From Pseudomonas sp. R4-35-07 (GTDB lineage Bacteria; Pseudomonadota; Gammaproteobacteria; Pseudomonadales; Pseudomonadaceae): a DNA stretch of 64,000 bases. This document shows, piece by piece, positions 1-8,097 of the stretch; positions within the stretch are counted from its first letter, which is position 1; each line of letters opens with the position of its first letter. A model generated the notes under the pieces. That model did no database searches and was not told where the DNA came from. It worked only from the letters and a program-made list of their open reading frames with translations. Both the position numbers and the translations under genes were made by a program. The stretch covers positions 682,001 through 746,000 of the forward strand of contig NZ_CP027732.1 in assembly GCF_003852235.1 (NCBI RefSeq), given 5' to 3'.

Positions 1-472
1 CCGCCGCGTGCAGCGCCGCAGTTGCGCCGACAAACCCCGCCGCATACGCCCAGGGGCTGGACATGTCCGGTAACTCCAAGCCATGGGCCACGCCGTGAAA
101 CAGGGCAAACAACGCCGTCACACCCACCGCCACGAACAACGGCGGCCGTACCGCCAGCGCCACCGCCAGGCCCAGCGCCAGCACCGACGCAGCAATCCCG
201 CTTTCCAGCGCCGGCAATTGCAGGCCTTCAAACCCCAGCATGCCGCCAATCAACATGGTGCCGACGAAGGCGCAAGGCAGGGCCCAGCGTGCATTGCCTT
301 TTTGCTGCGCCGCCCACAGCCCGACCGCAACCATGGCCAGCAAGTGATCGAGACCGCCCAGCGGGTGGCTGATGCCGGCAACCAGGCCATTGTCGCCGTG
401 ACCCGGGTGAGCAAACGCGAGGGCGGGGGCCAGCAGCAACGCGGCGGCGGCGAACAGTTTCTTGAGGTTCAT
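1..472 (-). CDS. HupE/UreJ family metal-transport membrane protein (3' end outside the window)
   Basis: The reading frame is open from an ATG at 472 to the window edge, so about 157 N-terminal residues are visible. It begins with a signal-like segment (MNLKKLF...ALAFA) followed by HPGHGD. A His/Asp pattern, HPLGGLDHLLAM, is typical of HupE/UreJ proteins, and several hydrophobic helices follow, with a later FHGVAHG motif. Members of this family sit in hydrogenase or urease clusters and are thought to move nickel across the membrane. The gene starts 20 bases after ureG ends on the same strand, which supports a role in supplying nickel to urease. The C-terminus cannot be judged. Confidence 0.9.
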   Translation of the reverse strand, partial: MNLKKLFAAAALLLAPALAFAHPGHGDNGLVAGISHPLGGLDHLLAMVAVGLWAAQQKGNARWALPCAFVGTMLIGGMLGFEGLQLPALESGIAASVLALGLAVALAVRPPLFVAVGVTALFALFHGVAHGLELPDMSSPWAYAAGFVGATAALHAA

Positions 473-492
473 ATACAGGCTCCGTAGGGGGA

Positions 493-1107
493 TCAGGCAG
501 CGGTCAGCAGGCCTTGGCGTTCGATAAAGGCGACGATTTCATCCAGGCCGACGCCGGTTTTCTGGTTGCTGAACACAAAAGGTTTGCCATTGCGCATGCG
601 TTGAGTGTCGCTGTTCATCAACTCCAGCGAGGCACCCACCAGCGGCGCGAGGTCGATCTTGTTGATCACCAGCAGGTCGGATTTGCAAATACCGGGCCCG
701 CCCTTGCGCGGGAGTTTGTCGCCGGCGGACACATCGATCACATAGATGGTCAGGTCTGACAGCTCGGGGCTGAATGTCGCCGACAGGTTGTCGCCGCCGG
801 ACTCCACCAGAATCAGGTCCAGGCCGGGAAAACGCCGGTTGAGTTGGTCCACCGCCTCCAGGTTGATCGAGGCATCTTCGCGGATGGCGGTGTGCGGGCA
901 GCCGCCGGTTTCCACGCCGATGATGCGCTCCGGCGCCAGGGCCTGGTTGCGCACCAGGAAATCGGCGTCTTCGCGGGTGTAGATGTCGTTGGTGACCACC
1001 GCCAGGTTGTAGCGGTCGCGTAGCGCCAGGCACAGGGCCAGGGTCAGGGCCGTCTTGCCGGAGCCTACCGGGCCGCCGATGCCGACGCGCAGGGGTTGTG
1101 TGTTCAT
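493..1107 (-). CDS. ureG: Urease accessory GTPase UreG
   Basis: UreG is the SIMIBI-class GTPase that couples GTP hydrolysis to nickel insertion into the urease active site, working with UreD, UreF and UreE. The P-loop GGPVGSGKT lies at about residues 11-19. Other family marks are the CPH metal-binding motif in [11 protein letters not shown], the ESGGDNL segment and the NKIDL guanine-specificity motif. I chose the ATG at 1107 (MNTQPLRV), giving 204 residues, the usual UreG length. A longer in-frame extension upstream overlaps the end of ureF and has no support. The order is ureE-ureF-ureG-hupE on one strand. Confidence 0.97.
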   Translation of the reverse strand: MNTQPLRVGIGGPVGSGKTALTLALCLALRDRYNLAVVTNDIYTREDADFLVRNQALAPERIIGVETGGCPHTAIREDASINLEAVDQLNRRFPGLDLILVESGGDNLSATFSPELSDLTIYVIDVSAGDKLPRKGGPGICKSDLLVINKIDLAPLVGASLELMNSDTQRMRNGKPFVFSNQKTGVGLDEIVAFIERQGLLTAA

Positions 1108-1129
1108 GTCAGGTTCTCCAAAAACAGTC

Positions 1130-1804
1130 TCAGGAACGGAACAGGCGGCTGTACTGGCGTTCATGAGCCATGCACGCCAAAGACAGGCCAAAGGCGGCGC
1201 TGCCCAGATGATCGGGTTCGATGCGGTCGGCCTCCTGCTGTGCCTGTTGCAGCAGCGGCAGCAGCTCGCTGGTCAGGCGCTGCGCGGCTTGCTGGCCCAG
1301 GGGCAGGGTTTTCATCAGCACGGCCAGTTGATTTTCCAGCCAGCTCCATAGCCAGGCGGCGAGCGCGTCGTCGGGGCTGATGGCCCAGGCCCGCGCGGCC
1401 AGCGCCCAGCCAAGGGCGAGATGGGGTTCAGGGTGTTGGGCAAGAAAGTCACGGGCGGCGGCGTCCAGTTCCGGCAAGCCATTGAGCAGTTGCTGCAGGG
1501 AGTAACCCATCTGCCGGCTCTCCTGATACAGCTCGCGGGTTTCGCGGCTGGCACGGTGTTCTTCACACAGCTGCGCCAGGCGTGGCCACGCCTGTTCAGT
1601 GGCCGCGCGGCAATGGGCGAGCAGCAACGGCGCTTCGAAACGCGCGAGGTTGAGCAGCAATTGATCGCTGATCCAGCGCCGCGCGCTGGCGGCATTGTTG
1701 ACGCGGCCGTTGTCCACGGCCATTTCCAGTCCCTGGGAATAGCTGTAGCCACCAATCGGCAACTGCGGACTGGCCAGGCGCAACAGCGCCCAGGCTGGGT
1801 TCAT
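1130..1804 (-). CDS. ureF: Urease accessory protein UreF
   Basis: UreF bridges UreD and UreG in the urease activation complex and gates GTPase activity during nickel delivery. The protein has 224 residues, is largely alpha-helical and Leu/Ala-rich, and begins with the typical [23 protein letters not shown] N-terminal signature around residues 7-25. Its start overlaps the end of ureE by four bases (an ATGA-type junction), which indicates translational coupling. The gap to ureG is 22 bases. Confidence 0.96.
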   Translation of the reverse strand: MNPAWALLRLASPQLPIGGYSYSQGLEMAVDNGRVNNAASARRWISDQLLLNLARFEAPLLLAHCRAATEQAWPRLAQLCEEHRASRETRELYQESRQMGYSLQQLLNGLPELDAAARDFLAQHPEPHLALGWALAARAWAISPDDALAAWLWSWLENQLAVLMKTLPLGQQAAQRLTSELLPLLQQAQQEADRIEPDHLGSAAFGLSLACMAHERQYSRLFRS

Positions 1805-2301
1805 AGACGCACGCCGAACTGATGCAGTTTGGGCGCATAGTTGAAGGCTTCATCGCCATGCCGCGAATGATGATGGCCACCGCCGTAGGCCCCGTGTTCA
1901 GGCTGGAAGGGCGCCTCAATGGTGTGCACGTCGGCGCCCAGCTGCTCAAGCATGGCCTTGAGCACGTAGTCATCGAGCAGGCGCAGCCAGCCATCGCCGA
2001 CCTGCAGGGCCACATGGCGGTTGCCAAGGTGATAGGCGGCGCGGGTCAGTTCAAACGCGTTGCGGCAGGTGACATGCAGCAGTTGTTCAGGGCGCGCGCA
2101 GACACGTACGACGCGTCCGTCTTCAGCTTGTAGGAATTCGCCATCATGCAGCGGCGGTTGCCCACGCTCCAGAAACAGGCCGACGTCTTCACCCTCGGCA
2201 CTGAAACAGCGCAGGCGGCTTTTGCTGCGGGCTTCGAAGTTCAGCAGCAGTTCGGCGGCCCAGAGGGCTTGCGGGGCGATTCGGCGGTGGATCACCAGCA
2301 T
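1801..2301 (-). CDS. ureE: Urease accessory nickel metallochaperone UreE
   Basis: UreE binds Ni(II) and delivers it to the UreG-UreF-UreD complex. The protein has 166 residues, with an N-terminal peptide-binding domain and a C-terminal metal-binding domain containing GNRHVALQV. The tail has a His cluster (GGGHHHSRHGD), shorter than the poly-His tail of Klebsiella UreE. The ATG at 2301 has a GGAAG ribosome binding site eight bases upstream. This is the first gene of the ureEFG-hupE block. No sigma-54 site was found upstream, unlike the urt-ure block, so the two halves may be regulated differently. Confidence 0.96.
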   Translation of the reverse strand: MLVIHRRIAPQALWAAELLLNFEARSKSRLRCFSAEGEDVGLFLERGQPPLHDGEFLQAEDGRVVRVCARPEQLLHVTCRNAFELTRAAYHLGNRHVALQVGDGWLRLLDDYVLKAMLEQLGADVHTIEAPFQPEHGAYGGGHHHSRHGDEAFNYAPKLHQFGVRL

Positions 2302-2631
2302 CAGAAAGCTTCCGGCTATGAGCGATAAGGGAGCTAGAGCAAGGGGCTTGCCAACCCGGCAAGCGCGTAGGAATTTCCTGTCAGCAGGGCGCTAGCGCCA
2401 CAAGGCAGGGCACTCGCCGAGTGCATCTGTGTTGCGATTTGGTGCGCTTAAGCTGGTTTTAGCACCGAAAAAGGGCATTTTGCGTGGTGAACGGTCGTGT
2501 GTTGCATGAAACTTCTTTCATCCAATTCTTCGTTGCGTTTTTAAGGATTTATCCCACAAGGCTACGGGAATCGGCCTTCGCGGAGTTACATGGGGGTTGT
2601 TTAAGATTCGCGCCGTGTTTAATTCACTGCG
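2302..2631. other. Intergenic region between divergent ureE and the NlpC/P60 gene
   Basis: No gene is visible in these 330 bases. Two perfect short hairpins lie here: a 7-bp stem GCTTGCC/GGCAAGC at 2346-2364 and a 6-bp stem GCACTC/GAGTGC at 2410-2424. Neither is followed by a T run on the strand where a terminator would be useful. The promoters of ureE (minus) and the NlpC/P60 gene (plus) must lie here, but I could not assign -35/-10 boxes with confidence. Confidence 0.5.
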
Positions 2632-3138
2632 ATGTTCATCATGTTCAAGTCACTTATCTGTTCCGTCATTGTCAGCCTGTCGTGCCTTGTCTCGTCAGCC
2701 TCGGCCACTCTTCAACAGCCGCCCACCTTTGTTTCCAAGCCCGCATCGTCCTCGGTCGACGATGTGATCGACCGGGCCCATCAATTGCTCGGCACACCCT
2801 ACAAGTGGGGCGGTACGTCTACCGAGCAAGGGTTCGATTGCAGCAGTTTCCTGGTCTATCTGTTCAAGACCGAAGCGAATATTCAGCTTCCGCGCACCAC
2901 GGCTGCGATGCACCGTTCCACCGCCGCGACCATCAAGCGCACTGCGTTGAAGCCGGGCGACGCGGTCTTTTTCAAAGGCAACGGGCAGGGGCGGGTGAGT
3001 CACGTCGGGCTGTATATCGGCGAAGGCAAATTCATCCATTCACCGCGTACCGGCAAAAATGTGCGTATCGATTCGTTGAGCAATACCTATTGGAGCAAGA
3101 ACTACACCACGGCCAAGCGCTTTCATACGGCCGGCTGA
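2632..3138 (+). CDS. NlpC/P60 family cell-wall endopeptidase
   Basis: This is a small exported cysteine peptidase expected to cut peptide bonds in peptidoglycan stem peptides. It has 168 residues with an N-terminal signal segment (about residues 5-26, ending SSASA). A single NlpC/P60 domain fills the rest. The likely catalytic triad is visible: Cys70 in FDCSSF, His124 in RVSHVGLYIG and His136 in FIHSPR. The LLGTPYKWGG segment precedes the nucleophile as in the family. The start could also be the ATG at 2641. It is a lone plus-strand gene, convergent with the desT-type regulator four bases downstream. Confidence 0.9.
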   Translation: MFIMFKSLICSVIVSLSCLVSSASATLQQPPTFVSKPASSSVDDVIDRAHQLLGTPYKWGGTSTEQGFDCSSFLVYLFKTEANIQLPRTTAAMHRSTAATIKRTALKPGDAVFFKGNGQGRVSHVGLYIGEGKFIHSPRTGKNVRIDSLSNTYWSKNYTTAKRFHTAG

Positions 3139-3142
3139 GGCA

Positions 3143-3775
3143 TTACTCGGTGCTGCCCAGGCCTTGCCAATGCTTGAGGCCGATAAAGATGAAGCGCAAT
3201 TGCTGGGTGATCTTCGCCTGGGGCGTGAGATGGGCAGGCAACGCGTGGGCGGGTGGGTCGATGATGTCGGGCAGGGTGGCGAACACGCTTTTGACGATGA
3301 GGTCAGCCATTACGTGCAAACCTTCGGCATCCAGGTGTTGCAGCTTGGGCATCAGCGTGAGGTCGGCCGCCAGGTCGCGGGTGATGTCTTCGCGCAGGGC
3401 GCCGATGGCTTGGCGCACTGCCAGGCAACCGCCATATTGTTCGCGGGCCAGGAACAGGAATTGGGAACGGTTGGCCGAGACCACATCGAGAAAGATCCGC
3501 ACGGACGCATCGATGATCCCGCCCATCACGAATTCATTGTGGCGCACCAGTCGAATCGTGGCGCGGAAGGTCTGGCCGACTTCACTGACCAATACGAGCC
3601 CAAGCTCGTCCATGTCGGCGAAATGGCGATAGAACCCGGTGGGTACGATACCCGCGGCCTTCGCCACTTCGCGCAGGCTCAGGCTGCCAAACCCACGGCC
3701 ACACTCCATCAGATGGCGGGCAGCGTCCATCAAGGCGAGGCGGGTCTGTTGCTTCTGTTCGGCGCGGGGCAGCAT
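3143..3775 (-). CDS. desT: TetR-family regulator of unsaturated fatty acid metabolism, DesT/FabR type
   Basis: The N-terminus carries a TetR helix-turn-helix (LSLREVAKAAGIVPTGFYRHF, about residues 30-50). The overall sequence resembles FabR of E. coli and especially DesT of P. aeruginosa, which senses the saturated/unsaturated acyl-CoA ratio and represses acyl-CoA desaturase genes. From memory, desT neighbours ureE in PAO1 as well, which supports orthology. I chose the ATG at 3775 (MLPRAEQ), giving 210 residues; a frame extension to 3820 has no ribosome binding site. The desaturase and oxidoreductase genes that accompany desT in PAO1 are not in this window. Confidence 0.82.
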   Translation of the reverse strand: MLPRAEQKQQTRLALMDAARHLMECGRGFGSLSLREVAKAAGIVPTGFYRHFADMDELGLVLVSEVGQTFRATIRLVRHNEFVMGGIIDASVRIFLDVVSANRSQFLFLAREQYGGCLAVRQAIGALREDITRDLAADLTLMPKLQHLDAEGLHVMADLIVKSVFATLPDIIDPPAHALPAHLTPQAKITQQLRFIFIGLKHWQGLGSTE

Positions 3776-3881
3776 GAGCGGATGGGCTTTGTCGGCGAGT
3801 ACAGCGACGCACTCTAGCAAAACCGCTTTGCCGGCGTCGAACTTGGCGGGGGCGAGACGTGACGCGGTCTATATAAAAGCG

Positions 3882-3910
3882 AAAGCCCGATCGACAGACC
3901 GGGCTTTTTT
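3882..3910 (-). terminator. Intrinsic terminator after the exported repeat-protein gene
   Basis: An 8-bp inverted repeat (AAAGCCCG at 3882-3889 with CGGGCTTT at 3900-3907) lies 17 bases past the stop of the minus-strand gene. Read on the minus strand, the stem is followed by a T-rich stretch. A plus-strand reading also gives T6, so it could act in both directions. Confidence 0.75.
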
Positions 3911-3926
3911 ATGGGCCACCATGGGC

Positions 3927-4298
3927 TTAGCTCTGTGCTTGATGCAGTTCTTCCAGACGGTCGGCACCGCCTTCAGCAAGACCTTGGGTGTAGGCGCGAT
4001 CATTGGCTTGTTCAGCACCGCCTTCTACCAGACCTTTTTCTTGCAGGCGGTCGTTGCCACCTTCGGTCAGGCCTTCGGTGTAGGCGCGTTTGTTGGCCTG
4101 TTCCGAACCGTTTTCAGCGACAGCGCCTTTGGCGTAGTCACGGTTTTCGTCTTCTTGCGAACCGCTGCGCGCCAGGGTCTGGCTGGACTGCACGGCTTGA
4201 GCTTTGTTCTGTGGGGTGGCCTGTTCGGCGGCTGGCAGGGCAAAGGCACTGGAAGCCAGGATGGATAACAGGACGGTAGCGAGTACTTGGCGTTTCAT
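3927..4298 (-). CDS. Small exported protein with internal repeats, function unknown
   Basis: The ATG at 4298 has an AAGGAG ribosome binding site, giving 123 residues. The first 20 form a clear Sec signal peptide (MKRQVLATVLLSILASSAFA). The mature part is polar and acidic and consists of imperfect repeats. RAYTEGLTEGGNDRLQE and RAYTQGLAEGGADRLEE are near-identical, and NRDYAKGAVAENG and EKGLVEGGAEQAN are weaker copies. There are no cysteines or membrane segments after the signal. I do not recognise the family. It has its own terminator and a long upstream region, so it is probably transcribed alone. Confidence 0.8.
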   Translation of the reverse strand: MKRQVLATVLLSILASSAFALPAAEQATPQNKAQAVQSSQTLARSGSQEDENRDYAKGAVAENGSEQANKRAYTEGLTEGGNDRLQEKGLVEGGAEQANDRAYTQGLAEGGADRLEELHQAQS

Positions 4299-4656
4299 GA
4301 GGGTTGCTCCTTGGGAGGGCGATAAAGTGGGTACAGGGCTAATGCTACTCTTGATAAGTCGATATAAAAGTTCATAAAGACAATGGTAATAATCAACAGA
4401 ATTGATTGTTCCCACGAGAGGCTCTAGAACGCGCCTCTCAAGCACGCGGTTTTGCACCGGGGTGGGTATTTTCGACACGAACCTGGGTAACAATGGTGCG
4501 TCGTTGATGATCAACCTTGTCTGTTTGATCAGGAAAATCGCTTTTTTCGGCTAAATCGGCCGTTGCGTTAAACCCCCCGGGCACTTTGCCAGTCGTAGTC
4601 CTATAAGCTGTGTCAAAGGCTGTTGCCCAGCCAGTCGTATTCAGGAGTCCTGTGCA
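4299..4656. other. Divergent promoter region between the exported repeat protein and the AsmA gene
   Basis: No convincing gene was found in these 358 bases. The reading frames crossing it have no ribosome binding site and are extensions or shadows. AT-rich stretches at about 4340-4410 suit promoter DNA for the minus-strand gene. AGGAG at about 4641 serves the AsmA start at 4657. Confidence 0.5.
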
Positions 4657-6723
4657 ATGACGCGCACTCGAAAAATTGTCGCTTGGAGCTGCGCCAGCTT
4701 CGTTCTGTTGATTGCCATCGCGGTATTGGTCCTGGTGTTCTTCGACTGGAACCGCATCAAGCCCCCCCTCAATGCCAAGGTCTCCGAAGAGTTGCACCGC
4801 CCGTTCGCCATCAATGGCAACCTGGCGGTGGTGTGGCAGCGTGAGCCCGACGAAGGCGGCTGGCGCGCGTGGGTGCCGTGGCCCCATGTGATTGCCGAAG
4901 ACCTGAGCCTGGGTAACCCCGACTGGTCCAAGCAGCCGCAGATGGTCACGCTGAAGAAAGTCGAGTTGCGTATTTCGCCATTGACCTTGCTGGCACAACG
5001 CGTGGTGATCCCGCGTATCGACCTCACCGAACCGAGCGCCGACCTGCAGCGCCTGGCTGACGGCCGGGCCAACTGGACCTTCAAGTTCGACCCCAAGGAC
5101 CCCGACGCCGAGCCTTCCAGCTGGGTGGTGGACATCGGCGCCATCGGCTTCGACAAGGGCCACGTCACCCTCGACGACCAGACCCTCAAGACCCGCCTCG
5201 ATGTGATCATCGACCCGCTGGGCAAACCGATTCCTTTCGGTGAAATCGTCGGTGACGCCGATGCCAAAAAGGTCTTGGAGAAAGGCTCGGCGCCGCAGGA
5301 CTATGCGTTCGGCCTCAAGGTCAAAGGCCAGTACCATGGCCAGGCGCTCGCCGGCACCGGCAAGATCGGCGGGTTGCTCGCCTTGCAGGACGCGGCCAAG
5401 CCTTTCCCGCTGCAGGCCCAGGTTCAGATCGCCGACACCCGCATCGCCCTGGCCGGCACCCTGACCGACCCGCTTAACCTCGGCGCCCTCGACCTGCGCC
5501 TGAAGCTGTCGGGCAGCAGCCTCGGCAATCTCTACCCGTTGACTGGCGTGACACTGCCCGATTCGCCGGCGTACTCAACCGACGGTCATTTGATCGCCAA
5601 GCTGCACGAAGCCAGCGGCGCTTCATTTCGTTATGAAAACTTCAACGGCAAGATCGGCAACAGCGACATCCACGGCAACCTCGCCTACGTTGCCAGCCAG
5701 CCACGGCCCAAGCTCAGCGGCGCGCTGGTATCCAACCAACTGCTGATGGATGACCTGGCACCCTTGATCGGCGCCGACTCCAACGCCAAGCAAAAAGCCC
5801 GTGGCGGCGAAAGCAAACAACCGGCCACTAAAGTGTTACCGGTGGAAGAGTTCCGCACCGAGCGCTGGCGCGAGATGGATGCCGACGTGGAATTCACCGG
5901 CAAACGCATTGTGCACAGCGCCGACCTGCCTTTCACCGACCTCTATACGCACCTGGTGCTCAATGATGGTGAGCTGAGCCTCGAGCCCCTGCGCTTCGGC
6001 GTGGCCGGCGGCAAGCTCGATGCGCAGATCCGCTTGAACGGCCGCACCACGCCGATGGAAGGCCGCGCGAAACTCACGGCGCGTAACTTCAAGCTCAAAC
6101 AGCTGTTCCCGACCTTTGAGCCGATGAAAACCAGCTTTGGTGAACTCAACGGCGACGCCGATATTGCCGGGCGCGGCAACTCCGTGGCGGCGCTGCTGGG
6201 CACGGCCAACGGTGACCTGAAGATGCTGATCAACGACGGCGCCATCAGCCGTGGCCTGATGGAAATCGCCGGCCTTAACGTGGGCAACTACGTGGTGGGG
6301 CGCCTGTTTGGCGACAAGGAAGTGAAGATCAACTGCGCGGCGGCGGACTTCGGCATCAAGACCGGTTTGGCGACGACACGCTTGTTTGTGTTCGATACCG
6401 AGAACGCGATCATCTACGTCGATGGCACAGCAAATATGGCGACCGAGCAGTTGGACCTGACCATTACGCCGGAGTCCAAGGGCTTTCGTCTGTTCTCCCT
6501 GCGCTCGCCGTTATATGTGAACGGGCCGTTCATCAAGCCCAATGCCGGCGTGAAAGCCATCCCCCTGGCGCTGCGCGGCGCGGGCATGGTCGCCCTGGGT
6601 GTAATCGCCGGCCCGGCTGCCGGGTTGCTCGCACTGGTCGCCCCAAGTGGCGGCGAGCCGAATGCGTGCGCACCATTGTTGCAACAGATGCGAGAAGGCA
6701 AGGCGCCGAAAACCGTGAAGTAA
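4657..6723 (+). CDS. AsmA family protein (inner-membrane-anchored, envelope lipid homeostasis)
   Basis: AsmA-like proteins are anchored in the inner membrane and reach into the periplasm. The family is linked to outer-membrane assembly and phospholipid transport between membranes. The protein has 688 residues, with one N-terminal transmembrane helix (about residues 8-30) followed by a long beta-rich periplasmic part. The C-terminal AsmA region is recognisable (LNGDADIAGRGNSVAALLG around 510, then a conserved LFSLRSPLYVNG segment). A hydrophobic Gly/Ala-rich stretch lies near residues 640-665. It stands alone, followed by a REP doublet and the convergent ferritin-like gene. Confidence 0.9.
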   Translation: MTRTRKIVAWSCASFVLLIAIAVLVLVFFDWNRIKPPLNAKVSEELHRPFAINGNLAVVWQREPDEGGWRAWVPWPHVIAEDLSLGNPDWSKQPQMVTLKKVELRISPLTLLAQRVVIPRIDLTEPSADLQRLADGRANWTFKFDPKDPDAEPSSWVVDIGAIGFDKGHVTLDDQTLKTRLDVIIDPLGKPIPFGEIVGDADAKKVLEKGSAPQDYAFGLKVKGQYHGQALAGTGKIGGLLALQDAAKPFPLQAQVQIADTRIALAGTLTDPLNLGALDLRLKLSGSSLGNLYPLTGVTLPDSPAYSTDGHLIAKLHEASGASFRYENFNGKIGNSDIHGNLAYVASQPRPKLSGALVSNQLLMDDLAPLIGADSNAKQKARGGESKQPATKVLPVEEFRTERWREMDADVEFTGKRIVHSADLPFTDLYTHLVLNDGELSLEPLRFGVAGGKLDAQIRLNGRTTPMEGRAKLTARNFKLKQLFPTFEPMKTSFGELNGDADIAGRGNSVAALLGTANGDLKMLINDGAISRGLMEIAGLNVGNYVVGRLFGDKEVKINCAAADFGIKTGLATTRLFVFDTENAIIYVDGTANMATEQLDLTITPESKGFRLFSLRSPLYVNGPFIKPNAGVKAIPLALRGAGMVALGVIAGPAAGLLALVAPSGGEPNACAPLLQQMREGKAPKTVK

Positions 6724-6748
6724 TAACCGACTGCACCTGAAACCAAAT

Positions 6749-6837
6749 GTGGGAGGGGGCTTGCTCCCGATTGCGGTGTATCAGCCAATCAATCTTTGAC
6801 TGAGACACTGCCATCGGGGGCAAGCCCCCTCCCACAG
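6749..6837. repeat. REP doublet (REPIN), GTGGGAGGGGGCTTGC type
   Basis: Two inverted REP units (TGTGGGAGGGGGCTTGCTCC and its complement ending CCCCCTCCCACA) flank a short spacer. It lies between the convergent ends of the AsmA and ferritin-like genes. Confidence 0.93.
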
Positions 6838-6857
6838 TGGTATTGCGGTGTTACGGG

Positions 6858-7388
6858 TTACAGACCCTGCAGAATATCCGCCATGTCATCGGCGTGTTCT
6901 TCTTCCTGGGCCAGGATGTCTTCGAAGATGCGACGGGTAGTCGGGTCTTTATCGCCGATGTACTGAATGATCTCGCGATAGCTGTCCACCGCGATGCGCT
7001 CGGCCACCAGGTCTTCGTAGACCATTTCCTTCAGCGAGTTGCCCGCCACGTATTGTGCGTGGGAGTTCTTCGACAACAGGTCGGGGTTGAACTCCGGCTC
7101 GCCGCCCAGTTGCACGATGCGTTCGGCGAGTTTGTCGGCGTGTTCGGCTTCCTGGGTGGCGTGCTCCAGGAACTCGTCGGCGGCGACGCTGGCTTTCAGG
7201 CCGCTGGCCATGAAGTAATGACGCTTGTAGCGCAACACGCAGACCAGCTCTGTGGCCAACGATGCGTTGAGCAGGCGGATGATTTCTTCGCGGTCGGCGT
7301 CATAGCCTTCGGTCACGGCACCGTTTTCGACGTTCTGGCGGGCGCGGCTGCGCAGGGTCGCAACGTCAGTCAAGTGTGCTTCAGTCAT
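6858..7388 (-). CDS. Ferritin-like (bacterioferritin-type) di-iron protein
   Basis: The 176-residue four-helix-bundle protein carries the carboxylate and His pattern of a ferritin-like di-iron centre. It has ATELVCVLRYKRHYF on helix A, ATQEAEHADKLAER on helix B, VYEDLVAERIAVDSYRE on helix C and LAQEEEHADDMADIL on helix D. It resembles the PAO1 probable bacterioferritin PA4880 as I remember it. The N-terminal 35 residues are an extension before the bundle. It may store or detoxify iron. It lacks the obvious heme-binding methionine context of classical Bfr, so the name is kept general. Confidence 0.85.
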   Translation of the reverse strand: MTEAHLTDVATLRSRARQNVENGAVTEGYDADREEIIRLLNASLATELVCVLRYKRHYFMASGLKASVAADEFLEHATQEAEHADKLAERIVQLGGEPEFNPDLLSKNSHAQYVAGNSLKEMVYEDLVAERIAVDSYREIIQYIGDKDPTTRRIFEDILAQEEEHADDMADILQGL

Positions 7389-7492
7389 CTCAATCTCCTG
7401 GGGCTAATCCGGTACGCCACGCTCTGCCGGCGTGATCGCTCCAGGTTGTGAGTCGCGCAAGGGGCGAAAAGTTTTATCGGATTTAACCGGAT

Positions 7493-7510
7493 GTGTCATG
7501 AGCACTTCAT
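7493..7510 (+). promoter_or_regulatory. Possible Pho box upstream of psiF
   Basis: GTGTCAT at 7493 and ACTTCAT at 7504 form two heptamers with the 11-base period of PhoB sites (consensus CTGTCAT). The first matches 6 of 7 positions and the second 4 of 7. A further CTGGCAT at 7514 matches 6 of 7 but is one base out of phase. The match is weak; the main support is that psiF is phosphate-starvation inducible in E. coli. Confidence 0.3.
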
Positions 7511-7621
7511 GTACTGGCATCGCGGCGACTGGAATATCCATGGCCGGTGAAGTTGTAACGAGTTTTGACTACACTGCGCTGTAGGCCGCGCCCTTCGGCA
7601 CGGTAACCGGGAGAAAACTCC

Positions 7622-7921
7622 ATGAAGATGCTGCGTATTCCGTTGATCATGATGAGCCTGCTGCTGTGTTCCCAAGGTTTTGCCGCCACCGCCCAGCAAA
7701 ACAAAATGACCACCTGCAATGCCGAAGCCTCTACCAAGACCCTCAAGGGCGACGAGCGCAAGGCCTTCATGAAGACCTGCCTGTCGGCCCCGGCGGCCAA
7801 TGACGCCAAGACCCTGACCCCGCAGCAGCAGAAGATGAAGGATTGCAACGCGTCGGCGAAAACCAAGGCGTTGGCCGGTGATGCGCGTAAAACCTTCATG
7901 AGTACTTGCCTGAAGAATTGA
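7622..7921 (+). CDS. psiF: PsiF-family small exported protein
   Basis: The 99-residue protein has a signal peptide of about 22 residues (ending GFAA). It has two PsiF repeats, each with a Cys near both ends: TTCNAEASTKTLKGDERKAF...TCL and DCNASAKTKALAGDARKTF...TCL. PsiF was defined as phosphate-starvation inducible in E. coli; its molecular role is not known. The two Cys pairs probably form disulfides in the periplasm. The start ATG at 7622 has GGGAG at a good distance. A type-2 REP pair follows. Confidence 0.9.
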   Translation: MKMLRIPLIMMSLLLCSQGFAATAQQNKMTTCNAEASTKTLKGDERKAFMKTCLSAPAANDAKTLTPQQQKMKDCNASAKTKALAGDARKTFMSTCLKN

Positions 7922-7965
7922 TAGCCCCAGGCCATAGAAGGCTGCGACACTCGTACACAGCCCCC

Positions 7966-8066
7966 TGTAGGAGCGAGCTTGCTCGCGAAGAACTCAATTA
8001 CCCCCGCGTTTATTCAGAATAAACGCGCTATCGTTGGCGACCTTCGCGAGCAAGCTCGTTCCTGCA
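7966..8066. repeat. REP doublet of a second type (TAGGAGCGAGCTTGCTCGCG)
   Basis: Two inverted copies (TGTAGGAGCGAGCTTGCTCG... and ...CGAGCAAGCTCGTTCCTGCA) flank about 50 bases that themselves contain CGCGTTTATTCAGAATAAACGCG, a near-perfect palindrome. It lies between psiF and the AI-2E-family gene. Confidence 0.9.
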
Positions 8067-8097
8067 CATCCTTTAACGCCGTTCGTTTTGAGGCTGT

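Noticed and set aside
2439..2470. NtrC site upstream of ureE (GGTGC...GCACC)
   Set aside because: The half-sites are in the opposite order and 16 bases apart, not the NtrC dyad, and no sigma-54 promoter accompanies them.
2484..3632. Plus-strand open frame of 382 codons
   Set aside because: Overlaps the NlpC/P60 gene in another frame and the desT-type gene on the other strand; Arg/Cys-rich product without a domain.
4438..5337. Minus-strand open frame of 299 codons opposite the AsmA gene
   Set aside because: No ribosome binding site and no motif; the AsmA frame is well supported.
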